Numbered from the stretch's first letter, positions 35,318 through 43,245 are shown. The stretch: DNA of 64,000 nucleotides from Neisseria dumasiana (GCF_022870885.1 NZ_CP091509.1:744001-808000), one strand, 5' to 3'. Notes: generated by a model not told the origin, from the letters alone. A program made the numbers and translations.

Positions 35318-35518
35318 ATGCACGAAACCTCCGACAAAGCCCCGCAAACCCGCCCGACGGAATGGGACATTGAAAAAAACAAGGCGGAAACCGCCAAACT
35401 GCAAGCCGAGGCGCGTTTGGCCGAGGCCAAAGCCCGAACCGCCAAAGTCGTGATGATCGGCATTTTGGCCGCGATTGCGCTGGTGTTCGCCTTTATTGTT
35501 GTTATGGCCGTTCTTTAA
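35318..35518 (+). CDS. 66-aa protein with C-terminal membrane anchor
   Basis: The N-terminal 40 residues are charged and alanine-rich (KAETAKLQAEARLAEAKAR) and probably form a helix or coiled coil. The last 22 residues are hydrophobic (MIGILAAIALVFAFIVVMAVL), a C-terminal membrane anchor. The ATG at 35318 follows GCAAGGAAACCAAC. It is 13 nt upstream of xerD and probably cotranscribed. No family recognised. Confidence 0.75.
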   Translation: MHETSDKAPQTRPTEWDIEKNKAETAKLQAEARLAEAKARTAKVVMIGILAAIALVFAFIVVMAVL

Positions 35519-35531
35519 GAAAACCCTTGCG

Positions 35532-36422
35532 ATGCCGTCTGAACACCATCCCGATACCTATATCGACCGCCTGCTCGAACACCTTTGGCTGAACGACCGT
35601 CTCAGCCAAAACACGCTCGACGGCTACCGGCGCGACCTGCAAAAAGTCGCCGCGCGCTTGGCCGAACACGGTCTTAACTGGCAAAACGCACAAAGCAGCG
35701 ATTTATCCGCTGCCATTTACCATCCCGACGAGAAAACCCGTTCGCAAGCCCGCGCTCTTTCCGCCTGCAAACGCCTTTACGCTTGGCTGCTCGAAACCGA
35801 ACGGCGCAGCGATAATCCCACCCGCCACCTCACCACGCCCAAACAGCCCAAAACCCTGCCCAAGCTGATTACCGAAACACAAATCGACGCGCTGCTGAAT
35901 GCGCCCGACACCGAAAGCGCACACGGCCTGCGCGATAAAGCCCTGTTGGAACTCATCTACGCCACCGGCCTGCGCGTCAGCGAAGCGGTAAAACTCAAAA
36001 TCGGCGAAGCCAATCTGCACAAAGGCATCATCAACACCATCGGCAAAGGCAACAAACAGCGCATCGTGCCGCTCGGCGAAGAAGCCGCTTACTGGATAAA
36101 ACGCTACCTCGCCGAAGCCCGCCCGCTGCTGCTGAAAAACAAAGCCTGCGACGAATTGTTCGTCAGCCAGAAACGCACCGGCATCAGCCGCCAGCTCGCT
36201 TGGATGATTGTTGAAAAATACGCCCAAGAAGCCGGTATCGAACACCTTAGCCCGCACGGACTGCGCCACGCCTTCGCCACCCATCTCGTCAATCACGGCG
36301 CCGACCTGCGCGTGGTACAACTTCTGCTCGGCCACGCCGACATCAGCACTACCCAAATTTACACCCATGTTGCCAACGAACGGTTGAAAAGTATTGTGCA
36401 GGAACACCATCCGCGCGGTTAA
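35532..36422 (+). CDS. xerD: site-specific tyrosine recombinase XerD
   Basis: With XerC it resolves chromosome dimers at dif near FtsK; 296 aa. Catalytic residues are visible: Arg148 in TGLRVSEAVKL, the HGLRHAFATHL block, HADISTTQIY and Tyr277. An N-terminal SAM-like core-binding domain is present. The ATG chosen at 35532 is itself the start of an ATGCCGTCTGAA uptake sequence, so the protein opens MPSEHH. A longer frame from 35475 overlaps the previous gene and is rejected. Confidence 0.95.
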   Translation: MPSEHHPDTYIDRLLEHLWLNDRLSQNTLDGYRRDLQKVAARLAEHGLNWQNAQSSDLSAAIYHPDEKTRSQARALSACKRLYAWLLETERRSDNPTRHLTTPKQPKTLPKLITETQIDALLNAPDTESAHGLRDKALLELIYATGLRVSEAVKLKIGEANLHKGIINTIGKGNKQRIVPLGEEAAYWIKRYLAEARPLLLKNKACDELFVSQKRTGISRQLAWMIVEKYAQEAGIEHLSPHGLRHAFATHLVNHGADLRVVQLLLGHADISTTQIYTHVANERLKSIVQEHHPRG

Positions 36423-36455
36423 GTTGGCGGTTAAGTTATTGGTGCAGAAATGAAA

Positions 36456-36488
36456 ACAGGTCGTCTGAAAATATTTCAGACGGCCTGT
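36456..36488. terminator. inverted DUS pair after xerD
   Basis: ACAGGTCGTCTGAAA and TTTCAGACGGCCTGT. The left arm is AGGTCGTCTGAA, a one-base DUS variant reported as a dialect in other Neisseria; it causes a single G-T wobble in the stem. Confidence 0.6.
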
Positions 36489-36496
36489 GTGCTTTT

Positions 36497-36526
36497 CAAA
36501 AACATACGATTCAAAAACATACGAAC
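36497..36526. repeat. 15-bp tandem duplication
   Basis: TTCAAAAACATACGA is present twice in succession in the gap between convergent xerD and prfH. No function is apparent. Confidence 0.7.
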
Positions 36527-36644
36527 ACCGCTTGCGGGCGGCTAGGCAATCCGGCTCTAGGCACGCGGATTTTCGTTCGGCAGGTTTTGGCTAAACTCGC
36601 GAAGCTGGTTTTCAGACGGCCTCAAGCTGTGAAGCTGCGTTGCG

Positions 36645-37274
36645 TTACGGCATTTTCCGTTCCCGAAATGACAAACCTTCAAACACCTTCACCGGATTGC
36701 CGCGCTCCACCTGATAAAGCTGTACATGTTTTTGACGCGCATAGGCTTCTGCCCGGGTGCTGTGCGCTTCGGCCAGTTTTTCCGACAGCAATGCCAACGC
36801 CCGTTTTTTATTGGCGTGCTGGCTGCGCTCGCTTTCCACCCGCACGGAAATGCCGCTTGGCGTGTGAGTTGCACGCACCGCACTTTCGGTTTTGTTGACG
36901 TGCTGGCCGCCTTTGCCGCCCGCGCGGCAGGTTTGAAAAACGATTTCGCCGTCGCCGTACTCGGGTAAATCCTCGTCGGGCAGGCGGAAGATGCCGATGT
37001 ACCAGTTTTTACGCAAATGCTGTTTGCGGACGGGGCTGCTGCATATCCATTGCAGCGTTCCCAGCCAGCGCTGCGACCACGTTTCTGCCGCCGCGCCGTT
37101 GAGTTTGACCGTGGCCGAAATCATGCCGTATTTGCTTTCGGAGGCCGTCTGAACAGCGGCGGCAATGCCTTGCGACTTGGCTTCCCGTATCAAATGCCGC
37201 ACAACAAAACGGGCGAATATCTGGCATTCCGCCGGGCCTTGTGCGGTGGAGATGTGTAATAAAACTGTGTTCAT
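36645..37274 (-). CDS. prfH: peptide chain release factor-like protein PrfH
   Basis: Release-factor homologue, 209 aa, lacking the stop-codon recognition domain of RF1/RF2. The peptidyl hydrolysis loop AGGKGGQHVNKTESAVR places GGQ at residues 122-124, and the following HTPSGISV is standard. PrfH is reported to release peptides from ribosomes with a damaged 16S decoding centre, after which the partner RtcB reseals the RNA. Its start is 9 nt after the rtcB stop, so the pair forms one operon. The C-terminal tail is basic, as in ArfB-like factors. Confidence 0.92.
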   Translation of the reverse strand: MNTVLLHISTAQGPAECQIFARFVVRHLIREAKSQGIAAAVQTASESKYGMISATVKLNGAAAETWSQRWLGTLQWICSSPVRKQHLRKNWYIGIFRLPDEDLPEYGDGEIVFQTCRAGGKGGQHVNKTESAVRATHTPSGISVRVESERSQHANKKRALALLSEKLAEAHSTRAEAYARQKHVQLYQVERGNPVKVFEGLSFRERKMP

Positions 37275-37283
37275 GTCTTGTTC

Positions 37284-38414
37284 CTATGCGCCGCAAGCGC
37301 CTGATGTTTTGTAGGTCAGCACCGGTTTAAACCGCGCCACGATGGTGATCAAGCCCGCGTTCAGCAAAGCATTGACCACGCTGTCAACGTTTTTGTATGC
37401 CTGCGGTGCTTCTTCGTAAATCAACGTTTTATCTCGGCATACGACGATGCTGCCGAAGGCGGTGCGGCGCAATGAGTCGGCGGAATATTTGTGCGATAAA
37501 CGGCCGCGGCATTCCGTACGCAGCCATTTCCGTCCGGATCCGTGTGCCAGCGAATTGAGCGACAGGCTGCAATCTTCGGCGGGTAAAACCAGATAGCTGA
37601 AGTCGCCGCGCGAACCGGGAATGACTACCAAGCCGCGGTCGGCCGGTGTCGCGCCTTTGCGGTGCAGCCAGCCGTGCACGCCGCCGATGTCGGCTTCTTC
37701 GAGAAAGTTGTGGTGCACATCCAGCAGGCAAGAGCCTTCGCTGCGCCAGTTGTGCAGCATTCTTTCTGCAATCAGGCGTCGGTTAGCGTGGGCGAAATCC
37801 AAAGCATCTTGATGTGCGTGTAAATAGTCTGCCGCCGCTTCAGAGCCGGCATCTAAGCCTTGATGCCCGAATTGCTGAACGTGGCGGCTGAGAATGTGTT
37901 GACCCAAGCCGCGGGAACCGCTGTGTACCAAGAGTTGTAGTTTGGTTTTGTCAAACGCAGCGGGCAGCAGGTCGGCGCGGTAAATGTCGTCAACGGCTTG
38001 CAGTTCGGCAAAATGGTTGCCGCCGCCGATGGTGCCTAAGGCCGTCTGAAACGGGTGGGCGGGCAGCAATTCGCGGATGTGTTCGTGCCAGTTTTCATCG
38101 AGCGGCATGTCGATATTGCCGAGCTGTTTGGCGAGTTTCTCGGGTTTGGCTTTGTGGGCGGTCAGATCGGTTTGCCAAAAAGCCATGCCGCAGCCGATGT
38201 CGTTGCCGATTAAGGCGGGGTAAAAGTGATTGCGGCTGAAAAAAGCCGCGCCTACCGGATAACCGCGTCCGGCGTGTAAATCCGGCATGCTGGCTACACG
38301 GAGCATGTGCGGCAACGTGGCGGTGGTGTGGAGTTGTTGAACCGCGTTGCCTTCTATCCAAGTGTCGGAATCGGCAATCACGATGGAATCAGGGTGGGAA
38401 ATAAGTGTGCCCAT
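37284..38414 (-). CDS. rtcB: RNA ligase RtcB, PrfH-associated type
   Basis: A 376-aa RtcB ligase joining 3'-phosphate or 2',3'-cyclic phosphate to 5'-OH RNA ends with GTP and Mn2+. Metal-binding GNDIGCGM has Cys75, GGGNHFAE lies at about 130-137, HSGSRGLG at about 164-171, VHHN at about 233-236, and the guanylylated His is in AHGSGRK (His291). I chose the ATG at 38414 (MGTLISHPDS); an in-frame ATG at 38444 is possible. The short RtcB plus PrfH arrangement is the ribosome-repair type. No RtcR or tRNA-processing gene is present. A possible leader ORF lies upstream. Confidence 0.92.
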   Translation of the reverse strand: MGTLISHPDSIVIADSDTWIEGNAVQQLHTTATLPHMLRVASMPDLHAGRGYPVGAAFFSRNHFYPALIGNDIGCGMAFWQTDLTAHKAKPEKLAKQLGNIDMPLDENWHEHIRELLPAHPFQTALGTIGGGNHFAELQAVDDIYRADLLPAAFDKTKLQLLVHSGSRGLGQHILSRHVQQFGHQGLDAGSEAAADYLHAHQDALDFAHANRRLIAERMLHNWRSEGSCLLDVHHNFLEEADIGGVHGWLHRKGATPADRGLVVIPGSRGDFSYLVLPAEDCSLSLNSLAHGSGRKWLRTECRGRLSHKYSADSLRRTAFGSIVVCRDKTLIYEEAPQAYKNVDSVVNALLNAGLITIVARFKPVLTYKTSGACGA

Positions 38415-38525
38415 AATATACTTTCGTGCAGGCGCAAACCGCATGAAGTCTGTGTTTCATGGGTTGACGCGAATAATCAGGAAAGCAGCCCGAACGCGGG
38501 CGACACAGAAAAAAGAGGTGCGCGC

Positions 38526-38579
38526 TTATACGCCGGTGCTGCAAAGAGTGATTGAGCAGATTGTGTGGTAAATCATCAT
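38526..38579 (-). CDS. possible 17-aa leader peptide of rtcB-prfH
   Basis: The minus-strand ORF MMIYHTICSITLCSTGV has a near-ideal ribosome binding site (AAAGGAGCACATC) 6-7 nt before its ATG, stronger than that of rtcB itself, and lies 111 nt upstream of rtcB. A hairpin GCCCG-CGTT-CGGGC lies between the leader and rtcB. It may be a translated leader controlling the operon, or the start of a degraded gene. Inference from ribosome binding site strength and position only. Confidence 0.45.
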   Translation of the reverse strand: MMIYHTICSITLCSTGV

Positions 38580-38621
38580 GATGTGCTCCTTTCTTTGCTG
38601 AAGATGAATCGAATGGGGCGG

Positions 38622-38651
38622 ATTGTAGTACCAAGGCGGTAAAAGTGGCAA
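38622..38651 (-). promoter_or_regulatory. candidate rtcB-prfH promoter
   Basis: On the minus strand, TTGCCA (38651-38646) and TACAAT (38627-38622) are spaced 18 bp, about 40 nt before the leader ORF. Confidence 0.45.
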
Positions 38652-38722
38652 CCAACGGCCTTGATTTATGCCGGTGAGTGTGGCGGATTGTGCAACAAGT
38701 TGGGGTGGTGTTTTTAAGTTCA

Positions 38723-38774
38723 TATAAAGCACACAGGCCGTCTGAAAGGTTTCAGACGGCCTGTGTGCTTTATA
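38723..38774. terminator. 25-bp-arm DUS palindrome after bfd
   Basis: A perfect palindrome with arms of 25 nt and a GG centre, containing a DUS in each arm (core AGGCCGTCTGAAA). It ends the bfd transcript on the minus strand and insulates it from the rtcB promoter. Confidence 0.75.
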
Positions 38775-38790
38775 AATGGTGAACGATGAC

Positions 38791-38997
38791 TTAGCTTTGT
38801 ACGTTGATACCGGCGGTCATGGTGCTGGTGCTGGAAGTGTTGCTGCCGGTGAGGAAGGAAGAAGCCAATTCGCTGCAACAGCCGCAGCAGGTTGCGACAC
38901 CCAGTTGGGCTTGCAGGTCGCTCAAGCTGGAAGCACCGGCGGCAACGGTTTCTTGAATTTGGCGGTCTGTAATGGCATTGCAGATACATACAAACAT
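38791..38997 (-). CDS. bfd: bacterioferritin-associated ferredoxin
   Basis: A 68-aa [2Fe-2S] protein that reduces and mobilises iron from bacterioferritin. The cluster ligands fit Bfd: Cys4 and Cys6 in MFVCICNAIT, and Cys38 and Cys41 in TCCGCC. The C-terminal tail (SNTSSTSTMTAGINVQS) is a low-complexity extension. The start is preceded by AAGGAGCACGAAA, a strong Shine-Dalgarno. No bacterioferritin gene is adjacent. Confidence 0.92.
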   Translation of the reverse strand: MFVCICNAITDRQIQETVAAGASSLSDLQAQLGVATCCGCCSELASSFLTGSNTSSTSTMTAGINVQS

Positions 38998-39058
38998 TTT
39001 CGTGCTCCTTGTTCCGTTATTCGTAATGAGATTGAGTTTTATTATAGGGGTGGTTGAG

Positions 39059-39087
39059 AATATAAATAAAAACGGTTCGCATTGCAA
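39059..39087 (-). promoter_or_regulatory. bfd promoter
   Basis: On the minus strand, TTGCAA (39087-39082) and TATATT (39064-39059) are spaced 17 bp. The surrounding AT-rich sequence could hold a Fur site, expected for bfd, but I do not see a clear 19-bp box. Confidence 0.5.
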
Positions 39088-39103
39088 GTATAGCAATTGT
39101 AAA

Positions 39104-39178
39104 TTAGGCAGATATTGCAAATAAATCACGGGCAGAAGTATCGGCTTCTGTGTCCTGTTATTTGCACTATCTGCCTAA
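39104..39178. repeat. 75-nt nested inverted repeat
   Basis: Outer arms of 21 nt, TTAGGCAGATATTGCAAATA plus A and its complement (39158-39178), match with one mismatch. Inside is a second hairpin, CAGAAG/CTTCTG. There is no DUS. It lies between ypfJ (3' end) and the bfd promoter and may be the ypfJ terminator, a small RNA or a mobile element remnant. Confidence 0.8.
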
Positions 39179-39227
39179 GATAGGGAGCGGATGGTGAAAA
39201 TGCTTTATTGAGCGGGGTGTGCTGCGG

Positions 39228-40070
39228 TTATCTTGCGGCAAAGGTATTGCATTGGTTCACGTCGCCGCTGTTTAGGCCGCGTTTGAACCAAGCCATGCGT
39301 TCGGCCGACGAGCCGTGGGTAAAGCTGTCGTGCACCACATAACCTTGTGAACGTTTTTGCAGGCGGTCGTCGCCCACGGCTTCGGCGGCGTTGACGGCTT
39401 CTTCGATGTCGCCTTCTTCAAACAGGTTTTGGTTGACGGCGTAATGCGCCCAAATGCCGGCAAAGCAGTCGGCCTGCAATTCCAGCTTGACGGAAAGTGC
39501 ATTGGCTTGTGCTTTGGAGTTTGCCGCCTGCTGCATTTGGTTGACTTGGGGCAAGATGCCGAGCAGGTTTTGTACATGGTGGCCGACTTCGTGGGCGATT
39601 ACATAAGAGAAGGCAGCATCGCCGGATGCACCGAGTTTTTTACGCATGTCTTCATAAAACGATAAGTCGATATAGACTTTACGGTCGGCAGGACAGTAAA
39701 ACGGCCCCATCGCTGCTTGGCCGGTGCCGCAGGCGGTTTGCGTGCCGGCGGTGTAGAGCACCAGTGTGGTCGGTGTGTAGCGGCTGCCGTTTTTGGCGAA
39801 ATAGTTGCTCCATACGGTTTCGGTGTCGGCCAGTACCACGCGCGAAAGTTCGTTGAGTTGGGCTTCGAGTTTGCTGTCTAATTTGGTTTGCGGCTGAGTG
39901 ATTTGCGTAGGCGAGGGTGTGCCGACCAAGCCGGATAAATCCACGCCGTAGTAAGCGCCTACCAATAAGATGATGATGCCGATGATACCCGTGCCTTTGC
40001 CGCCGATACGGCCGGAACGCCCGCGGCGGTCTTCTACGTTTGAGCTTTGCTTTCTGCCTTGCCAGCGCAT
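39228..40070 (-). CDS. ypfJ: YpfJ family zinc metalloprotease-like protein
   Basis: A 280-aa membrane-anchored protein of the neutral zinc metallopeptidase (YpfJ) family. A basic N-terminus (MRWQGRKQSSNVEDRRG) precedes one membrane span (GTGIIGIIILLVGAYYGV). The bulk is presumably periplasmic, with zinc motif AHEVGHHVQ, and then KLELQADCFAGIWAHY carrying a Glu/Asp third-ligand region. Substrates are not established. Transcribed alone, with a DUS hairpin upstream at 40193. Confidence 0.9.
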   Translation of the reverse strand: MRWQGRKQSSNVEDRRGRSGRIGGKGTGIIGIIILLVGAYYGVDLSGLVGTPSPTQITQPQTKLDSKLEAQLNELSRVVLADTETVWSNYFAKNGSRYTPTTLVLYTAGTQTACGTGQAAMGPFYCPADRKVYIDLSFYEDMRKKLGASGDAAFSYVIAHEVGHHVQNLLGILPQVNQMQQAANSKAQANALSVKLELQADCFAGIWAHYAVNQNLFEEGDIEEAVNAAEAVGDDRLQKRSQGYVVHDSFTHGSSAERMAWFKRGLNSGDVNQCNTFAAR

Positions 40071-40192
40071 GGTTTTTTCCTTTTCGTGGTGTTATGTTGC
40101 CGCCATTATACGGTATAGATTTGATTTGGGCGGATGGTGTGAAGGGTAAATCTTTGAAGCGTATGTGATGCCGCTTTGGTGAAAATAAAGTG

Positions 40193-40224
40193 TGAGGCCG
40201 TCTGAAACTGTTCAGACGGCCTCA
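40193..40224. terminator. DUS-type terminator after the LplT-like gene
   Basis: TGAGGCCGTCTGAA and TTCAGACGGCCTCA, 14-bp stem with a 4-nt loop, 13 nt beyond the 40237 stop on the minus strand. Confidence 0.65.
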
Positions 40225-40236
40225 TGTGTTTGGTAA

Positions 40237-41547
40237 TCAGTTGATACGGAAATAGTGTTTCAAATCCTGCCAAAAACGCGGTTCGAGTTTGAGCAGGTAG
40301 GCAACCAGCGGTATGTTGCCCAGTGCTACCACGAGATAAAGCAGGGTAATGCTGTCGAAGGCAAACAGCAGTAATGCGCTCAACAGTGCTGCCGTTACCA
40401 TAAACATACCGTTAACGATATTGTTGGCGGCAATGGCATGGGCGCGGAAGGTTTCGCTGCTGGCGGTTTGCAGCCAAGTGTAGAGCGGCACGGAGAAAAA
40501 GCCGCCGAAGAAACCGATGGCGATCATGGTAAGGATAACCGGATAGGCGTTGGCTTGAGACAAAAACCAGCCGATGCCTTGAAGCTGTTCAAAACGTTGG
40601 CCGTAAGTCAGCCATACCAACAGCAGCCCGCTAACGGTTAAGCCCGCGCCGCCTATGGCGACCAGCCCCAGATGCAGGCGTTGGTGGCTGACTTTGGCGC
40701 ACATGATCGAACCGGCGGCGATGCCTATCGAAAACAGGGCCAGCATCAGGTTGAATACGTTGTCGTTGCCGCCGAGATGGATTTGCGTGAAGGTAGGCAG
40801 CTGGGTGGTATAAACCGCGCCGACAAACCAAAACCATGAAATGCCGATAATGGCTGTGTAAAGTTCGCGCTGTGCGAATGTTTCTTTCAACAGCACCCAA
40901 GTGCCTTTGGCGATATTGGGTTCGATGCGTGTGGTTGGGTCTTTGGCAGCGACAGACGGCATAAACAGGCTGGCGGCAGTGCCTGCTATGGCAACGGCCA
41001 TCACCATCATGCCGACGAAATGGGGCGGAATGCCCGCCACGGCGGTGCCGAGAATCTGGCCGAACAAAATGGCGATAAACGTGCCCGATTCGATCAGGCT
41101 GTTGCCCATAATCAGTTCTTTGTTGTTGAGATAGTCGGGCAGGATGGCGTATTTCAGGGGGCCGAACAAGGTGGATTGGGTGCCCATGCAAAACAGGCAG
41201 AACAGCAGCAACGGAGCCGATTGGATATAAAAACCGTAGGCTGCCGCCGTCATCACCAGAATTTCGAGTAATTTGATTACCCGTGCCAGTTTGGCTTTAT
41301 CGAATTTGGTGCTCAGTTGTCCGGATACGGCCGAAAACAGAAAGTAAGGCAGAATGAACAGCAGCGCGCCGAGATTGAGCATTTGGCTGGCCGGCAGCAC
41401 GGTGTTTTGGCCCAGACCGTAGAAGCTGATCATCACAAACAATGCGGTTTTAAACAAGTTGTCGTTAAACGCGCCTAAAAACTGTGTGCCGAAAAGTGGC
41501 GCGAAACGGCGGCCGGTTGAAAAATTCAGGTTATCTTTCAGGCTCAT
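40237..41547 (-). CDS. MFS transporter, LplT-like lysophospholipid flippase
   Basis: A 436-aa major facilitator with about twelve spans. The N-terminal FAPLFGTQFLGAFNDNLFKTAL and the GPLKYAILPDYLNNKELIMGNSL block are typical of LplT, which imports lysophosphatidylethanolamine for reacylation; in some relatives this carrier is fused to an acyltransferase, here it is not. I chose the ATG at 41547 (MSLKDNLNFS), which overlaps the end of ccoS by 17 nt. The longer frame through ccoS is a shadow. Confidence 0.85.
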   Translation of the reverse strand: MSLKDNLNFSTGRRFAPLFGTQFLGAFNDNLFKTALFVMISFYGLGQNTVLPASQMLNLGALLFILPYFLFSAVSGQLSTKFDKAKLARVIKLLEILVMTAAAYGFYIQSAPLLLFCLFCMGTQSTLFGPLKYAILPDYLNNKELIMGNSLIESGTFIAILFGQILGTAVAGIPPHFVGMMVMAVAIAGTAASLFMPSVAAKDPTTRIEPNIAKGTWVLLKETFAQRELYTAIIGISWFWFVGAVYTTQLPTFTQIHLGGNDNVFNLMLALFSIGIAAGSIMCAKVSHQRLHLGLVAIGGAGLTVSGLLLVWLTYGQRFEQLQGIGWFLSQANAYPVILTMIAIGFFGGFFSVPLYTWLQTASSETFRAHAIAANNIVNGMFMVTAALLSALLLFAFDSITLLYLVVALGNIPLVAYLLKLEPRFWQDLKHYFRIN

Positions 41548-41740
41548 TTTCGGGCTTTTCTCGGTTTTCGCTATTGCCGGTTTCGTTTTGTGCGGCGGTG
41601 TCGTCGTCATCCATGATGATGCGGTGGGCAGGGCCTTCCAAGTCATCAAACTGCCCGTTTTTGCCGGACCACCAGAAAAAATAAGCAATCAGAAAAGCCA
41701 AAATAATGCTGATGGGTATCAGGATAAAGATGCTTTCCAT
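41531..41740 (-). CDS. ccoS: cbb3-type oxidase assembly protein CcoS
   Basis: A 69-aa protein with one N-terminal membrane span (MESIFILIPISIILAFLIAY) followed by the CcoS signature FFWWSGKNGQFDDLEGPAHR and acidic MDDDD. CcoS is needed to insert cofactors into cytochrome cbb3 oxidase and normally follows ccoI, which here is 30 kb away. Its ATG follows directly on the TAA of the 105-aa gene (TAAATG), indicating translational coupling. The tail is Asn/Glu-rich. Confidence 0.93.
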   Translation of the reverse strand: MESIFILIPISIILAFLIAYFFWWSGKNGQFDDLEGPAHRIIMDDDDTAAQNETGNSENREKPENEPER

Positions 41741-42058
41741 TTAGATCGTTCCTGTCAGATCGTTGAGCACCAGCGTTTGCCCGCCGATGCTGAGATATTC
41801 GTTGCGGAGGCGGCCGATAAGGGATTCGTCGTCGAATAAAACCACATGGTCTTTTTCTGTTTTCCAGTAGAGCGGCTTTCCGCATTCTTCGTAAAAGGCA
41901 ATGGCGCGTGCGGCGGCGGCGTCTTGCGGTGCGGTTTCGCTTTGTGCCTTCACGGCAAAGCGGCCGCTTGAAGGCGGCTGCCCGGATTCATCGTCGGGCA
42001 GCATAATGAAAAAGCCCAGATGTTCGCCTTGTTGCGTGTGGATGCTGAAGTAGTGCAT
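41741..42058 (-). CDS. uncharacterised 105-aa protein upstream of ccoS
   Basis: A soluble 105-aa protein starting MHYFSIHTQQGEHLGFFIML, with a central Ala/Thr/Gln-rich stretch, GKPLYWKTEKDHVVLFDD and C-terminal GGQTLVLNDLTGTI. I do not recognise a family. Frame, TAA-ATG junction with ccoS and the overlap of ccoS with the LplT-like gene make a three-gene operon. Its upstream flank holds a DUS. An expression link to cbb3 assembly is possible but only by location. Confidence 0.75.
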   Translation of the reverse strand: MHYFSIHTQQGEHLGFFIMLPDDESGQPPSSGRFAVKAQSETAPQDAAAARAIAFYEECGKPLYWKTEKDHVVLFDDESLIGRLRNEYLSIGGQTLVLNDLTGTI

Positions 42059-42125
42059 GTTTTCAGACGGCCTTATGGATGGGGGCGGTTTTAACGGATA
42101 ACGGCGGATGTGCAGATGGTCAAGT

Positions 42126-43169
42126 TTATGCGTTCTGCTCCGCCGCTGCCTGCCGGGTATAGTCGATAAATGCCTGCTGTTTGGCTTTGGCTTTGCCCGA
42201 ATCGATGGCTTGGGCGGCGGCGGCCACGCCTTCTTGCAGCGAAGGTACGATATCGCCCGCATACAGGCAGGCGGCGGCATTGAGCAATACGATGTCGCGC
42301 GCGGCTCCGGTTTCGCCTGCCAACACGCGGTTCATCATGGCGAGCGATTCGGTGCTGTCGGCTACGCGGATGTCGTCGAGGTTGGCGTAAACGGGCAGGC
42401 CGAATTGGTCGGGCGTGATGTCGTATTCGCTGATGCGGCCGTTATGCAGCTCGGCCACGCGGGTGGCGCCGGTAATGGTGATTTCATCGAGGCCGTCGCT
42501 GCCGTTGACCACTAAAACGTGGCGCGAGCCGAGTTGTTGCAGCACGCGCGAGAGAATGCCGCACAAGTCGATATGAAACACGCCCAAAAGCTGGTTGGGT
42601 GCGCCTGCGGGGTTGGTAAGCGGGCCTAAAATGTTGAAGATGCTGCGGAAGCCCAATGAACGGCGCACAGGGGCAACGTAGCGCATGGCACTGTGGTGGT
42701 TGGGGGCGAACATAAAGCCGATGCCGATATTGTCGATGCTGCCGCCGACTTGTTCGGGAGAAAGGTTAAGGCTTGCGCCCATTTGTTCCATAACGTCTGC
42801 CGCGCCGCTGGAAGACGACACCGAACGGCCGCCGTGTTTGGCTAATTTGGCTCCGGCGGCTGCGGCCACAAACATGGCGGTGCTGGATATATTGAATGTT
42901 TGCGCGCCGTCGCCGCCGGTACCGACGATATCGACCAGATGGGTGTTGTCCTGCACGGGCACGGGGGTGGCAAATTCGCGCATGACGGCGGCGGCGGCGC
43001 TGATTTCGGACACGGTTTCCACTTTGATGCGCAGGCCGGTAAGAATGGCGGCAATCTGTTCGGACGGAACCTGACCGCTCATAATCTGGCGCATCAGGTC
43101 GGTCATTTCGTCGTAAAAGAGTTCGTTATTGTCGATAAGGCGGGCAATGGCTTGCTGCGGGGTAATCAT
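42126..43169 (-). CDS. trpD: anthranilate phosphoribosyltransferase
   Basis: Second step of tryptophan synthesis, joining anthranilate and PRPP; 347 aa. I chose the ATG at 43169 ([13 protein letters not shown]); a longer frame from 43268 runs through DUS copies. The PRPP loop is [16 protein letters not shown], followed by [20 protein letters not shown] and the [20 protein letters not shown] block. It is downstream of trpG, with an inverted DUS pair between. The C-terminal [18 protein letters not shown] is usual. Confidence 0.96.
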   Translation of the reverse strand: MITPQQAIARLIDNNELFYDEMTDLMRQIMSGQVPSEQIAAILTGLRIKVETVSEISAAAAVMREFATPVPVQDNTHLVDIVGTGGDGAQTFNISSTAMFVAAAAGAKLAKHGGRSVSSSSGAADVMEQMGASLNLSPEQVGGSIDNIGIGFMFAPNHHSAMRYVAPVRRSLGFRSIFNILGPLTNPAGAPNQLLGVFHIDLCGILSRVLQQLGSRHVLVVNGSDGLDEITITGATRVAELHNGRISEYDITPDQFGLPVYANLDDIRVADSTESLAMMNRVLAGETGAARDIVLLNAAACLYAGDIVPSLQEGVAAAAQAIDSGKAKAKQQAFIDYTRQAAAEQNA

Positions 43170-43203
43170 CGGGGTGTTGCCTTTAAACGGATAAGTTTTC
43201 GTG

Positions 43204-43233
43204 AAGGCCGTCTGAACGGTTTCAGACGGCCTT
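43204..43233. terminator. inverted DUS pair between trpG and trpD
   Basis: AAGGCCGTCTGAA and TTCAGACGGCCTT with a 4-nt loop. It may attenuate trpD relative to trpG. Confidence 0.5.
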
Positions 43234-43245
43234 TGGTATATGTAA

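Noticed and set aside
38347..38571. 74-aa + strand ORF opposite the rtcB leader
   Set aside because: It has no ribosome site, overlaps the rtcB start antisense, and lacks any recognisable motif.
40237..41688. 483-aa version of the LplT-like transporter
   Set aside because: The extra 47 N-terminal residues are the shifted frame of ccoS; the ATG at 41547 starts the conserved domain.
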